This document shows, piece after piece, positions 11,192-21,093 of a stretch of 64,000 nucleotides of DNA. Position numbers and translations under genes: made by a program. The stretch's first letter is position 1; each line of letters opens with the position of its first letter. Source of the stretch: Tricholoma matsutake (lineage: Eukaryota; Basidiomycota; Agaricomycetes; Agaricales; Tricholomataceae); the NCBI GenBank assembly GCA_026075535.2, contig AP026545.1, forward strand, positions 6,634,001 through 6,698,000, given 5' to 3'. A model generated the notes under the pieces. The model saw only the letters and a list, made by a program, of their open reading frames with translations, was not told the DNA's origin and made no database searches.

Positions 11192-12414
11192 TATAAGGGC
11201 AACCTTAGAAGCCACTTAATTAATGGACTAGCAAAGGGAAATCTGAAGTTAAAATTATGATACATATTATAGGGAGTGGAGGCGCACCTAGCAAAGGGAA
11301 ATCCAAAGAGAAAACTCTAAGGACCCCTTTGCCAATGCCCAGTATATGTGAAGATTGCAAAAATCAAATAATAGTCTAAAAATAGAAATAGGCAGAAATA
11401 GGCAGATCAAGGCCACCAAATGACATCATACCAAGGGGTAGATGTTGGAAGGGGTACAGTATTTGACCGGTCACTTGTACACCATGGGTCACTTGTACAT
11501 TTGCCTTTTTCTTACTCACATTGGCTCTGGGAATACATATTTTTGCTTCCTGAGGTCCAACAAGTATCTATGCACTTTGCATAAGCAGTTGGTAGTGAAT
11601 ATCTAGGTTTGCCATTTTAGGGTGGCTGATTGATCTGGTTTAGTGCATGATTGTAAAAATAGAAACCCAGTTCTCAGTGATGACAAGGACTATTTGAATG
11701 GAAAGAAAACTTCCCAACCCAATCTATGAGAGCCTGTTAACATATTTAACAGCAAAACTTCACTAACAAATGATGGAATCATGTTCTATGAGTCAGATTA
11801 CACGAAATGATGAGGATAAGGGTGACATATGTCACATATGTCACAGGTACACATCTTGTGCTTTATATTCTGTAGTACTTGATTACCTGACTATGGAGAC
11901 TATATTTTGATACTATTAGGCATGGAAATACTGGTTTTAATTTTTAGAGCTCAGAATTATATGCTATAGCCATTCTACAGGCTATTCTGGCAAAAGTGTA
12001 CAAGTGAGCCATTTTGGTCAATTCAGGTACCATCGGAGTGTGATGCCTACCATGCATCCAGACTGCGACCTTGGATACCAGGTTGCATACACAACATATT
12101 TCAATGCCTACCTATCATATGTAACTCAGACCTTGACAATATCTCCCATAGATCTCTCACAGGAAGCCAAACATTGATTTAGTGTACATGTGACCAGTCA
12201 AATACTGTAGTCCGCCTCTAAATATAAAACTGTCAACATGCACAAATGTGATAGAAAGGGAAATTAGTAATGAAATAAGGAAAAACCATAGAAAATGAAG
12301 AATAGAAGGAAATGAAGTGAGGAAAAATATAGGACAAACATAAAAAATAGGACAAACATAAAAAATAGGAGAAACACACAGGGCACCCCCCCAAGTCCCC
12401 CTAGTTCCCTTACA
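11192..12414 (-). repeat. 5' LTR of gypsy B, split by a MITE
   Basis: Matches the 426-bp LTRs at 14657-15082 and 62046-62471: TATAAGGGCAACC at one end and CCCTTACA at the other, with two AGCAAAGGGAAATC motifs. It is interrupted at 11457-12207 by a TA-flanked element and has a short AATAGGACAAACATAAA duplication. Confidence 0.85.
11457..12207. mobile_element. Tc1/mariner-type MITE, 751 bp
   Basis: Inverted ends of about 25 bp start CAGTATTTGACCGGTCAC on the left and CAGTATTTGACTGGTCAC on the reverse strand of the right end. TA duplications lie at 11455-11456 and 12208-12209. There is no transposase. The host LTR is continuous when the element is removed. Confidence 0.88.
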
Positions 12415-13956
12415 GTTTGGTTGTACAAGTATGTAGCATACTCAACACACAATACACACCATGATTGTGGGAGACAAGCAGTTAAGTGCAATGTCTGTGC
12501 CTTTTCCATTATTATCCTTATTGTGTGGAACATGCAACCATTCTGTTGGTGAACACGGGGTGCTGACATCTCTATTTTGATGCTCAAATCCTTGAACATT
12601 TTTTGTAGCTCATAAGTTTTGAGCTCCCCCCCTGGATCTACATGCCAGCACTTGATTGTAGCACTATGGTGTATGTGTGCCATTGCCTCAAACTGTCTGA
12701 TTGACTCAGCAGCATCAGACTTTCTATTTAGGCACTGCACCAGAATGTATCAATTCAAAAGGTTTAGTTGCATGAAAAGTTGATTCAGAAAATGACTTTG
12801 ACATCATCTTCCCTTCTGTGCACCCTGGACAGATAAACTTGTCCTTGGGAATTGGAATATTCCTTGGGAATTTTATAGTGCAATTTGGCAATTGCTTCAG
12901 CACCTCTTTGGATGAGTGTCCAAGTTGCCTATGCCAAGTCTGATAGTCAGCAACATATATTGTCATGACATTTATTCTCTTAGTGCTCATGATATGAGTC
13001 CAAGCCCAGTAGATAGTGTTGCCTTTATAAATTGGTGCCATATTCAATACTGAGTTCTCTTTGTCATAAAATGAGATGTGTGTGGGGGAACCATGCACTT
13101 CATCTCCATCTTGTAAAAAGACTCCCATTGATAGTAGTCAACCACTACAATCTGGGATGTAATAGATGGGGTATAAACATGTTTTGTGTGACTCTTTCTT
13201 CCATTTACTATTACTTGGTGCCATATGAAGACCGCTCCTTTACCTAATATGTGAGTAATACCTGTTGCTGTAATCACTAGGTTTGAATCCTTTCTCAGAA
13301 GAGGTTCATAGGATGTGAAATCTTTCATTTGTGAAGTGCTTTGAGTGGAAGAGAGTGGTAACTCTCCACACTCAAGGAATGAGACAATGTAAACTAGATG
13401 AGAGTATGATTCAAAGATGATGAGGAATTAGTTTACATCGTACAATAATAATCAGTAGTCATGTGACTACCATGTGATCATTGTATGTTAAGTAATGTGA
13501 AGTGTAATGCGAGAAGTGTCGAGTGGAAGGTGGTGAGTGAAGTGCGTAAGAGGTACTCTTACATTGAGGTGCCTGAATCCAAGATCCAGTCAGCCCCTTT
13601 CTTGCATTTCTCACTTGCACATTGATTAATATATATTAAATCTGATCCTACTCTGATTGGATTATAGTCCTTAAATACATTTAATAGTGGTAACCTTTCA
13701 ACTGAAAAGTTCACTGGTATTGGGACATTAATCTTTGTTTGTGTGAGAGCAAAAAGGACTGACCTGTCATTGTATACACCAATTTCCAATGTCAGAGGTC
13801 CATCAACAAGCATTGCATTGACCTCATTCCAGATCTCTTCATCTGAGATTGCTGGCTCAGATCCAAGGGAGACTTTGTCATCATCCTTGAATTCTGGCTC
13901 TTTCGGTTCAATCCTCCTCCTCTTGCCTTCTCTGACAGTGAGGTTCTCCTTGAGGG
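12415..13956 (-). pseudogene. pol: Copia 2 protease and integrase
   Basis: Protease motif DWILDSGTSM near 13565, then the integrase zinc site (HRQLGHSSKE, then CPGCTEGK) near 12800-12930, and catalytic-core motifs HVDPGGELK (second Asp) and QQNGCMFHTIR, where the usual R-A-E-R with the catalytic Glu is replaced. The frame ends at YLYNQTV where the gypsy B LTR begins. Several frameshifts are present, so it is inactive. Confidence 0.82.
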
Positions 13957-13961
13957 GTCAC

Positions 13962-14156
13962 TGTAGAGAGGCAGTTAGAGGGGGTGATAGAGCTGATCAC
14001 ACAAGGATAAGTAGGACCACTTGTATAGTGTACCACTATCCACGTAGTGTGTAGTGTGCTAGGGAAGGTGTGACTACATGTAACACTAGTAACATACCCC
14101 AGGAATACCTGGGGTATCACAGCCACACTGTAGGGTGTCACTCCTGACCCCCTACA
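13962..14156 (-). repeat. 3' LTR of element G
   Basis: 195 bp, TG...CA ends, about 97% identical to 19634-19828 by eye. Contains the inverted pair CCCCAGGAATACCTGGGG. Confidence 0.93.
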
Positions 14157-14170
14157 TTCTCCCCCTTTTA
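14157..14170 (-). other. Polypurine tract of element G
   Basis: Minus strand AAAAGGGGGAGAA directly abuts the 3' LTR, the place where plus-strand DNA synthesis is primed in LTR elements. Confidence 0.75.
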
Positions 14171-14474
14171 GATTGGCCCATGGTTGATCTACACTAAGAA
14201 AAGGAAAATAAGGAAAGTATAAGTGTGAGGTAGCCAGCCTCACACAGTTGGATGCGCTATTCACAATAGATAGAAATGAAAATAATAAAAATAAAAGAAT
14301 GACAATGTCTCATGTATGCAGATCTCCACATTCATAACTTGAGAGACATACGCAAAATTGTGATTTAACTGGTGGCCACTCAGGACTCACCTTGTTGATG
14401 ATATCATCAACAAGAAAAATTAAAATGAGCTATAAAAAAAATCCATTATAACCACCTGTTGGTGGGTATCACCC

Positions 14475-15721
14475 TTATTCATATGATGATTCATCATCGT
14501 AGTCATCCTCCTCTTCATCATTGTCAGAGGCTTTCTCCTCCTCATCAAGCCAAGGTGGATGTTCTTCACCCATGTCCATCCAGTGCTGTTTGACTGGTGA
14601 TCCACAATTGCTAGGATCATCACACTCACTGGTGTAGATGTCATATGTCCACTGATTGTAAGGGGACTAGGGGGGTGCCCTGTGTGTTTTTCCTATTTTT
14701 TATGTTCGTCCCATATTTTTCCCCACCTCATTTCCTTCTATTCTTCATTTTCTATGATTTTTCCGGATTTTATTACTAATTTTCCCTTGCTATCATGTTT
14801 GTATATGTTGACACTTTTATATTTAGAGGCGGAGTACCCCTTCCGACACATACCCCTTGGTATGATGTCATTCGGCAGCCTTGATCCGCCTATCTCTGCC
14901 TTTTTCTATTTTTGGGTTATATTTGATTTTTGTCGTCTTCACATATACTGGGCATCAGCAAGGGGATCCTTAGAGTTTTCTCTTCGGATTTCCCTTTGCT
15001 AGGTGTGCCCCCAATCCCTGTATTATGTAGCATAATTTTAACTTTGGATTTCCCTTTGCTAGAGGCTTAGGTTGCCCTTATACTGATGGCCATCATCATC
15101 TTTGTACAATCCATTAGGGTATGGCTTTTCACCATTCCTGGATTCTCTCTTGTAGTCATCCTGAGATGGCTCTTCACCATCACTGGGTTCCTTCTCATCG
15201 TCATCAACTGTGATGTGATTATATACCTGGATGCATCCAAACTGTACATCCTTGGATGATGTTATATCATTATTCATTGGCTCATTCATCACCGATGCAC
15301 TATCTGAACCAATGGGTTCCTCGTTTGCATCGCTTGATGCATCTGACTGTTGGTCCGAGTATATGCTTGGCCCATACATCTCATTCGACAAATTTGCCAG
15401 GTTCTCTGAACACTCACCATTTTTGTCAATTTCTTCTGACACACCGTATATTGTGCCAGTCACTCCATTTGCCACCTCAGACTCTGATGACGATGAATCA
15501 TCACTGTCCTGGTCCCAATACAGACCATGAACTTGTCGTGTGCAAGGTGTGTGAGGTATGCACTCCATAGTTCTCTCCTCTGAGCCAGCCCAGCTCAACC
15601 CCTCCCCAGACATGTCACATGACCAGCCCAAGAAAGCACCGAAGGCTAAAATCAACGAGAGGTTGTGCCTCCCATAAATTAGCCAACATATTTCAGGAGA
15701 AGGACTAGTATAGTAAGACAA
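14475..15721 (-). pseudogene. Element G ORF3: Asp/Glu/Ser-rich protein, split by a solo LTR
   Basis: The minus frame from 15721 runs to the LTR edge at 15083. On the other side the same frame resumes (starting QWTYDIYTSE when one CTGAT duplication is removed) and ends at a TAA at 14475-14477. The joined product would be about 280 residues, strongly acidic, with Ser/Asp runs such as DSDDSSSSESE and a final EEEDDYDDESS. No domain was recognised. Apart from the inserted LTR the frame is open, unlike nearly all neighbouring coding sequence. Confidence 0.55.
14657..15082 (-). repeat. Solo LTR of the gypsy B/F family
   Basis: 426 bp, TGTAAGGGGACTAGG to GTTGCCCTTATA, flanked on both sides by CTGAT (14652-14656 and 15083-15087). 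It fixes the LTR boundaries for the family and has no internal sequence, so it arose by LTR-LTR recombination. Confidence 0.93.
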
Positions 15722-16376
15722 TATAGCATAGTGGTATTGATGATATTGATGGAATGCTGTAGTTCTTATCTACGTCTATGGGATCAATTCCTTGCCGATG
15801 CAAAAGATTTTCTGTAGTTCTTTTTGGTCTTCAAAGTTCATGTTTATAATCATGGGCGCGCCAATATCCATTTACACATTGAATGGCTAACAGGTTAATC
15901 ACTTTCCTGGCTGCTTTTTTTGTAGTGGTTAATTGTTTCAATTGACTCTGCTAATGAAATTTCGAGCTTGCTTGACATTGATTGACATCTGAGTCTAGAG
16001 CCATTCCAAGTCACTACTTACTAGTAGCACACAAAAATAACAGCAAAAATGAAGAACATTGTCAATGATTGTAGTACTTCAAAGACATGTCTTTGTAACT
16101 TTGAGATATCTCTGATAAACCAAAGGTTGTGACTGGTGCATCTTGGCAGCCTAGCAGTTTTAGACTTGACAACTTGTACTATCTGTCTGAATGTGTATAG
16201 GAAAAATCTAAAAATGATTATATGTCATTATGGTAACCCAGGAAAGCGTCGCTGGCTTATAAACACTCAAAATTATCCTAACATGCATCAAGACTTCGTT
16301 TGATGGCACGTTGTGTCCACGCGTCAAGTCACGTGACACGTCTGGGGAGTTGAGCTTGGGTTGCTTCTCCCTGCAA
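15722..16376. other. Internal segment of element G without a recognised gene
   Basis: A/T-rich, no long open frame, no repeat that I recognise. It includes a CACGTGACACG / CACGTGAC pair near 16330 and 16495 on either side of the MITE edge. Confidence 0.5.
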
Positions 16377-17018
16377 TAGGGTTGCGTAAAATATTCTGGC
16401 CTGGTAAATTACTAGGTAATTTACAAGGTCCATTTGCTGGGCAGTAATTTACTAGTAAATTACCGGTAAAATATTGCATGTGATCAGTTCACGTGACTTT
16501 AGGGAGGGTTTTTTCATTGTCAAAATTTTCAGGCACTGGCACATCCAACAGATTCAGGATTTATCTAGTCATTGAACTGTTACATAAATGGTATGGCCAG
16601 TAATATCAATGATAGCTGTAGGCACATGACACATAGTTAACAGCAATGATCTCAAAGTTTTTAAGGCATTACATATGTAAACTTGTTTGATTTGGGGTTT
16701 GAGTTTGAACCATGGTTGTCACATGTGTGTTGTAACTTGTCACTATCATTCACAATGATGACCCAAACTGGTAACCAATTGATATGTACATTACTTTGTA
16801 ACAACTTTGGGTGAACAAGCCTACTAAGTAACTCCTACCTCCAGCTTGTCAACGTCCCAAACTAGAGCTGTCAGAGTTGTCATGTGATAGGTATCTATCA
16901 CATGACTTGGTAAATTACTACTTCAAGATCTTGGGGTGGTAATTTACTAGTAAATTACTGGTAAAAAATAGGTAAAAAATGGGTCGGTAAAAAAATATGA
17001 ATTTTTTACGCAACCCTA
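16377..17018. mobile_element. hAT-type MITE, 642 bp, with 8-bp duplication CCCTGCAA
   Basis: Inverted ends TAGGGTTGCGTAAAA on both sides. CCCTGCAA is repeated at 16369-16376 and 17019-17026. Subterminal copies of GGTAATTTACTAGTAAATTA in both orientations near both ends look like transposase-binding repeats. No transposase is present. Confidence 0.92.
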
Positions 17019-17300
17019 CCCTGCAACGCATGAACACGTTTCATCATGTGATACGTGACATGAGTCACACGGTGATTGTTGACGCGTATACGCGTCTCGT
17101 TGATTCGAGGATTCCTCTTCAACATCAACCACCACCACTGTCCGAGGTGCATATTGCACCTCGTCGTTTTGCCTGTCGTCTATCCGGAGCTTTAGTAGCA
17201 ATTTTAGGGGAGTACAATTTCGTACTCCGTTCCTGCGAGCTTACTGACGTGTTCGTCAGTTCTCTTTCAGTTTCAATGTTTGTACACAAATGTTTCGTGT

Positions 17301-18698
17301 TTACGGCACCACGAAGGTGTCGTCTCGACTCTCCCAGCATTGGGAATTCTCCGGACTGTAGGAAACGCGTACCTGTTCGTGAACGCGATTGGCGTGATGA
17401 TACAGCCATTTGGGGGCCGTAAAAAAATCGTTACGCATTTTTGAATGCACTGGAAGCTGGGAAAAAGGTGTGTTACCTTTTTTATGTGTATGGGGCAATG
17501 TATTACACGTCGTCCGATGTTTACTGATTTTTTCTTCATACAAATGACGTGTTTCGTCGTTTTCCAGTTGTAGGTGGTGCATTTTCGCCATTTGCTCGTC
17601 CCTCCTCTCGCTGGATATGCCGTGCGTCGGTTTTACCGAGCACGGTTCCCTCTCCTTCCCTTTGATGCACATGTTCGTCTGTTGCATCTGCAAACGATGA
17701 AATATGTTGCAACCTCTTGTCTCTGCTTCTGGATCTGTGTGGATCCTTTCAACGAGCGTATGCGCTTGTCCTTCTCTTGCTGGGCCTGAAGCTTGTACAT
17801 GGCAGGTGTCTCTACCACCTGTCGTCTCGCTATAGCTTGTAGAACGACACTCTCCGTCGTTTCCTCGCGTATCATCGACGATCGTATACGATTGTCTCTT
17901 GTCCACTGGTTTTCTAGGTTTAACGTTCATATATGAATGTGTCATGTATTCGGCATCTTCATTGTCGTGTATCCTCTGCCAGTCCACTGACGAACTCATC
18001 AGTGTCTGCTTGGTTTCAATGCGAGGCCCTCGTAAATCTTTGACAAACGTATACGCTTGTTGCTCTCCTGCTGGATGCGAAATGCGGTGGGTGTCTCTAC
18101 CACCCGTTGTTTCTGAATAGACTCTGTCACGACGATTCTCGTCGTCTTCTTGGGTTTCATTGACAAACGTGTTCGTCTGTCCCTCGTCAACAAACCTTTT
18201 TGCTCGTTGGTCCTGTAGACAATGTTTCGCATTGTCCCTCGGCTCGTTCGTTTCTGGGATTTTTTGTGAATCGTTGACAAATGTATACGTTTGTCGTTGT
18301 ACTGTTTGCCAGGCTCCGTTCTTGTCCCAGCGTTCGATAAACGTCTTGGTGACATTTGGTTTGACGAACATCTTGGCGACATCTTGTCTGTGGCCCCTGC
18401 AGTCTGACTTGGCGTCACTGCATGTGCATCTCTCGAACGTGTACACATTCGATTCACCACCACAGCTTGACCATGTGGGTGCTCTGGGTACATGCGTACA
18501 ACAATTTTCGTCGTCAACATCAAGGCTCTCGTTACTGCAGTCTGACTCTTCGTCCCTGCAGGTTGAGTTCTCAAACACATATATGCTCGATTCATTACTG
18601 TAGGGAGGTCTTCCTCCGTTTCTTGGCACGATTCTCCTCCCGTTGACCGGCTTTGGATTAATGGAGGGGGAAAATGCCATCTTAGTATCCTCTGACAT
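17301..18698 (-). CDS. Element G ORF2: 465-aa repeat protein with YTFV motifs, unknown function
   Basis: Open from an ATG at 18696-18698 to a stop at 17301, no interruption. The protein has a degenerate repeat about every 40 residues with a core Q-x-Y-T-F-V (variants QTYTFVND, QTNTFVNE, QAYTFVKD, QSYTIVDD, QAHTLVER, SNVYTFER, SSIYVFEN), and YSETTGGRDT occurs twice. It is hydrophilic and charged, with scattered Cys. At the DNA level each core lies in a palindrome such as ACAAATGTATACGTTTGT. Similar palindromes go on past the stop to 17080, so the original gene may be longer (frame change or intron). CpG dinucleotides are frequent here, unlike in neighbouring elements. I recognise no family. 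Confidence 0.6.
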   Translation of the reverse strand: MSEDTKMAFSPSINPKPVNGRRIVPRNGGRPPYSNESSIYVFENSTCRDEESDCSNESLDVDDENCCTHVPRAPTWSSCGGESNVYTFERCTCSDAKSDCRGHRQDVAKMFVKPNVTKTFIERWDKNGAWQTVQRQTYTFVNDSQKIPETNEPRDNAKHCLQDQRAKRFVDEGQTNTFVNETQEDDENRRDRVYSETTGGRDTHRISHPAGEQQAYTFVKDLRGPRIETKQTLMSSSVDWQRIHDNEDAEYMTHSYMNVKPRKPVDKRQSYTIVDDTRGNDGECRSTSYSETTGGRDTCHVQASGPAREGQAHTLVERIHTDPEAETRGCNIFHRLQMQQTNMCIKGKEREPCSVKPTHGISSERRDEQMAKMHHLQLENDETRHLYEEKISKHRTTCNTLPHTHKKGNTPFSQLPVHSKMRNDFFTAPKWLYHHANRVHEQVRVSYSPENSQCWESRDDTFVVP

Positions 18699-18717
18699 GC
18701 ATACTTTACGTGTCAGA

Positions 18718-19485
18718 TCAAGTGTTAGCTAGACAGCGTGATCCACCGTCCACTTGGTGGTAATCTTCAATGGCTCGTTCACTCGCGAGCCGTGTCACTT
18801 CTTGGTGCACAATCATACGTTCCCCATGGTTTTCCATGGGGCGGGGTGGGCAAGGTGTGGTAATTTCGAAAGAAGGAGGCCTATCTGTCACTACTGAAAC
18901 TGGATGACGACATCCGTCATCCATTACAGCCTCTGCGTAACGCTTGAACATTGTCCACTCTCCCAATTTACCACCCAACGGAGGTTCTAGCCTCTGTAGC
19001 CTGTCCACTATGGAACCTTCCATCTCCATCATAGCAGGAGCTCCTGCTAACCAACGGATACATTTGTTCCATCCGCTCTCCTCAAAACCTTCTTGTGGTC
19101 CCAAGGCTTGCAACCTTCTCAAGGTAGGCATAAGCATTGTGAACGCACTAATGTTCTGCTGCTCGGAAGGCATGGCACCTCCCATGTAACCAGCTCCATC
19201 ACCTGGTGGACCTTGTAGCTCGAGGCCCTCTTCAGCATTGAGCATTTGCTCAATTTCGCGCACTGCATTTTCGCAGGCTGGTGTATCTGTTTGACGGCGC
19301 ATCCATATGCAATCCGTAGGATTATAATAGAAATACTCATCTAGTAGTTCAATAGAATGGATACTGTAGCATTTGTAATCGACGCGACTTTGCGTCGAGC
19401 AAAACTGTGATGTGTCACCTCGCAACAGCATCATGTTGTGCATATCTCTCTCTTGCGATGCATTTGGGTGCCTATTGGCATCCAT
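18718..19485 (-). CDS. Element G ORF1: 255-aa protein, unknown function
   Basis: Open from an ATG at 19483-19485 to a TAG at 18718, the first frame after the 5' LTR. The sequence is mixed and globular-looking, with Trp and Arg-rich stretches (CIWMRRQTDT, NKCIRWLAG) and a conserved-looking RPPSFEITTPCPPRP near the end. It stands where gag would be expected, but I see no zinc knuckle or known capsid motif. ORF2 starts 20 bp after its stop. The gap contains a CTAAC and a CAG, so splicing between them is possible. A hairpin (CCAGTTTGCTGGCAAACTGG, about 19598-19617) lies in the leader. Confidence 0.6.
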   Translation of the reverse strand: MDANRHPNASQERDMHNMMLLRGDTSQFCSTQSRVDYKCYSIHSIELLDEYFYYNPTDCIWMRRQTDTPACENAVREIEQMLNAEEGLELQGPPGDGAGYMGGAMPSEQQNISAFTMLMPTLRRLQALGPQEGFEESGWNKCIRWLAGAPAMMEMEGSIVDRLQRLEPPLGGKLGEWTMFKRYAEAVMDDGCRHPVSVVTDRPPSFEITTPCPPRPMENHGERMIVHQEVTRLASERAIEDYHQVDGGSRCLANT

Positions 19486-19633
19486 GAAGGGGTTTGCGAG
19501 GACCTGTTGGTCCTCACTTCATTCCAGGCAGTTGGTTTTGACTGGCATAGCCATGTCAAAGGAGAGAGAGTTCTTGTAGGAACTCACTATATTGCCAGTT
19601 TGCTGGCAAACTGGGAATGAATACTTAAAAAAG

Positions 19634-19828
19634 TGTAGAGAGGCAGTTAGAGGGGGTGATAGAGCTGATCACACAAGGATAAGTAGGACCACTTGTATAG
19701 TGTACTGTTATCGACATAGTGTGTAGTGTGCTAGGGAAGGTGTGACTACATGTAACACTAGTAACATACCCCGGGAATACCTGGGGTATCACAGCCACAC
19801 TGTAGGGTGTCACTCCTGACCCCCTACA
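19634..19828 (-). repeat. 5' LTR of element G
   Basis: 195 bp, matches 13962-14156 except for about six bases. Followed outward by GTCGC, the 5-bp duplication. Confidence 0.93.
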
Positions 19829-20150
19829 GTCGCAGATTTTGTGCAGGTCCATCCATGTGAGTGTGTCTCAAGCACACTGGTATTTGTCATATACCGAAGC
19901 AGAGGTAGAGTGCACACCTATGTAGGCCTGTGTAGGCAGGCAGTGACAAGGGTCTACCATGGGAATGGAAATACACTCTAGGAGCATAGACATCTGTATG
20001 CACTTTTCAAGCAGCAAAGGTGGGATGATGGCACTATTACCATGTATGGTGGTGACAGTGTGAGAGGCAAGGCAAGGGTGCTCCGGCATTGAAAAAACAG
20101 ACCTGGGGTCAATTTTTTTGCCAAGGCCAATTCTGCTGGACTAACTAACT

Positions 20151-21093
20151 TACCTAATCAGGAACACTTCTATATATAGTAATATGACCTCATCATCATT
20201 GGCGCTTCCCTCCGCATCCTTGCCCAGATGCCTCACAGGCGACACACCCAATTCCGTGGCTCTAGCTCAAGTTCTACACATTGTAGATGATACTGGACAT
20301 ATAAAGTGAGTCAGAAAATTCATCAGCACTCATAATATGCTGTACTTACCCACTGAGTCTCGCAACCAGCTTGTTTGCACTCGAGTACCCCATTCAATGA
20401 ACCGTCGAGGACAAACAGTTTCACCTTGCATAACAATGGTAGAAGCAGCAGGGATTGTATCAGTCGCTGAATTTGAATGTGTAGCGAGTTTGTAATCATG
20501 AACTGGTGCTGAGCTATCGACTGTCAATGGCATGCTGGCAGCTTTTGGTTTCAAGAAGCTGAGAATGTTTCCATCCTTCTTCTTTTTCACCTCCTTATCT
20601 TGTTTCTGTTGTGCTGCTTTACAGATTTTCTTTCCACGATGGCACTTCTCGAGATTAGCAAGCCCTATTGTACCACAATTGACATGGCTATCACAATCTG
20701 GACAGATGGCATATCCCTCTGCATCAAGAATAGGCAGCGCCATCTTGATTAGATCATCAATATTGCTTTTATACCTAGAATCTGTGACACATACTATAGA
20801 CTCTTGAACAGTGCTCATGTTTTCAATCAAATAGTTTTCTGGTGCAGCAAATATGAGTGTGGTGGGTAGCTTGCATTGACTGATGACGCAAGAAGAAAAA
20901 AATTGTCCAAATATGGAAAGACATTCAAGGCATACTTATGTTTTTTCACTTGCTTTCTGGTGCTAGAGGCCTTCCTAAAGCTGTACCACTCTCCATACTG
21001 TCTGTGGATACTAATAATATGTTTTAATGTACTCAATTTGGTGTTCCGAGGTCCTGTTCTGGAGGTGTCCTTTTTTTTTCTTCACAGCCTGTG
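20151..21093 (-). mobile_element. 943-bp insert with 16-bp target duplication
   Basis: GCTGGACTAACTAACT occurs at 20135-20150 and 21094-21109, and copia 2 gag continues on both sides. The insert has no inverted ends and no LTR. It carries a Cys/His-containing frame (20330-20830, minus). The long duplication suggests retroposition, but no poly(A) tail is visible at the expected end. Confidence 0.6.
20330..20830 (-). pseudogene. Zinc-ribbon-like protein fragment of a multicopy basidiomycete family
   Basis: The 166-codon minus frame includes CPDCDSHVNCG, LANLEKCHRGKKIC (a C-x2-C ... C-x-H-like arrangement), then a Lys-rich KKKKDGNILSFLKPKA. This combination is familiar from repeated proteins near agaricomycete DNA transposons; that link is from memory and not shown here. 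The ends of the gene are missing. Confidence 0.4.

Larger units (their letters stand above)
7777..12414 (-). mobile_element. Gypsy B: 5' part of a Ty3/gypsy element, heavily interrupted
   Basis: In minus orientation: 5' LTR (12414 to 11192), gag N-terminus (11026 to 10772), a 24-bp tandem array, the gag-only insert (8385-10486) and the gag C-terminal half (8259 to 7777). The LTR belongs to the same family as gypsy F (62046-62471) and the solo LTR at 14657. The LTR begins inside the copia 2 integrase, with flanking GTTTG at 12415-12419. Protease to integrase and the 3' LTR are missing. Confidence 0.7.
13962..19828 (-). mobile_element. Element G: LTR retroelement carrying three non-gag-pol ORFs
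   Basis: Two 195-bp LTRs (13962-14156 and 19634-19828) both begin TGTAGAGAGG and end CCCCCTACA and differ at about six positions. The flanks GTCAC (13957-13961) and GTCGC (19829-19833) are a 5-bp target duplication with one CpG-type change. A purine tract beside the left LTR sets the orientation as minus. The internal 5.5 kb has no gag, protease, RT or integrase. It carries ORF1 (255 aa), ORF2 (465 aa) and an acidic ORF3, plus a nested solo LTR and a hAT-type MITE. It must have moved with enzymes supplied by another element. Confidence 0.85.

Noticed and set aside
15231..15570. Plus-strand open frames over ORF3 of G
   Set aside because: They mirror the acidic minus-strand frame, whose continuity across the solo LTR supports the minus strand.
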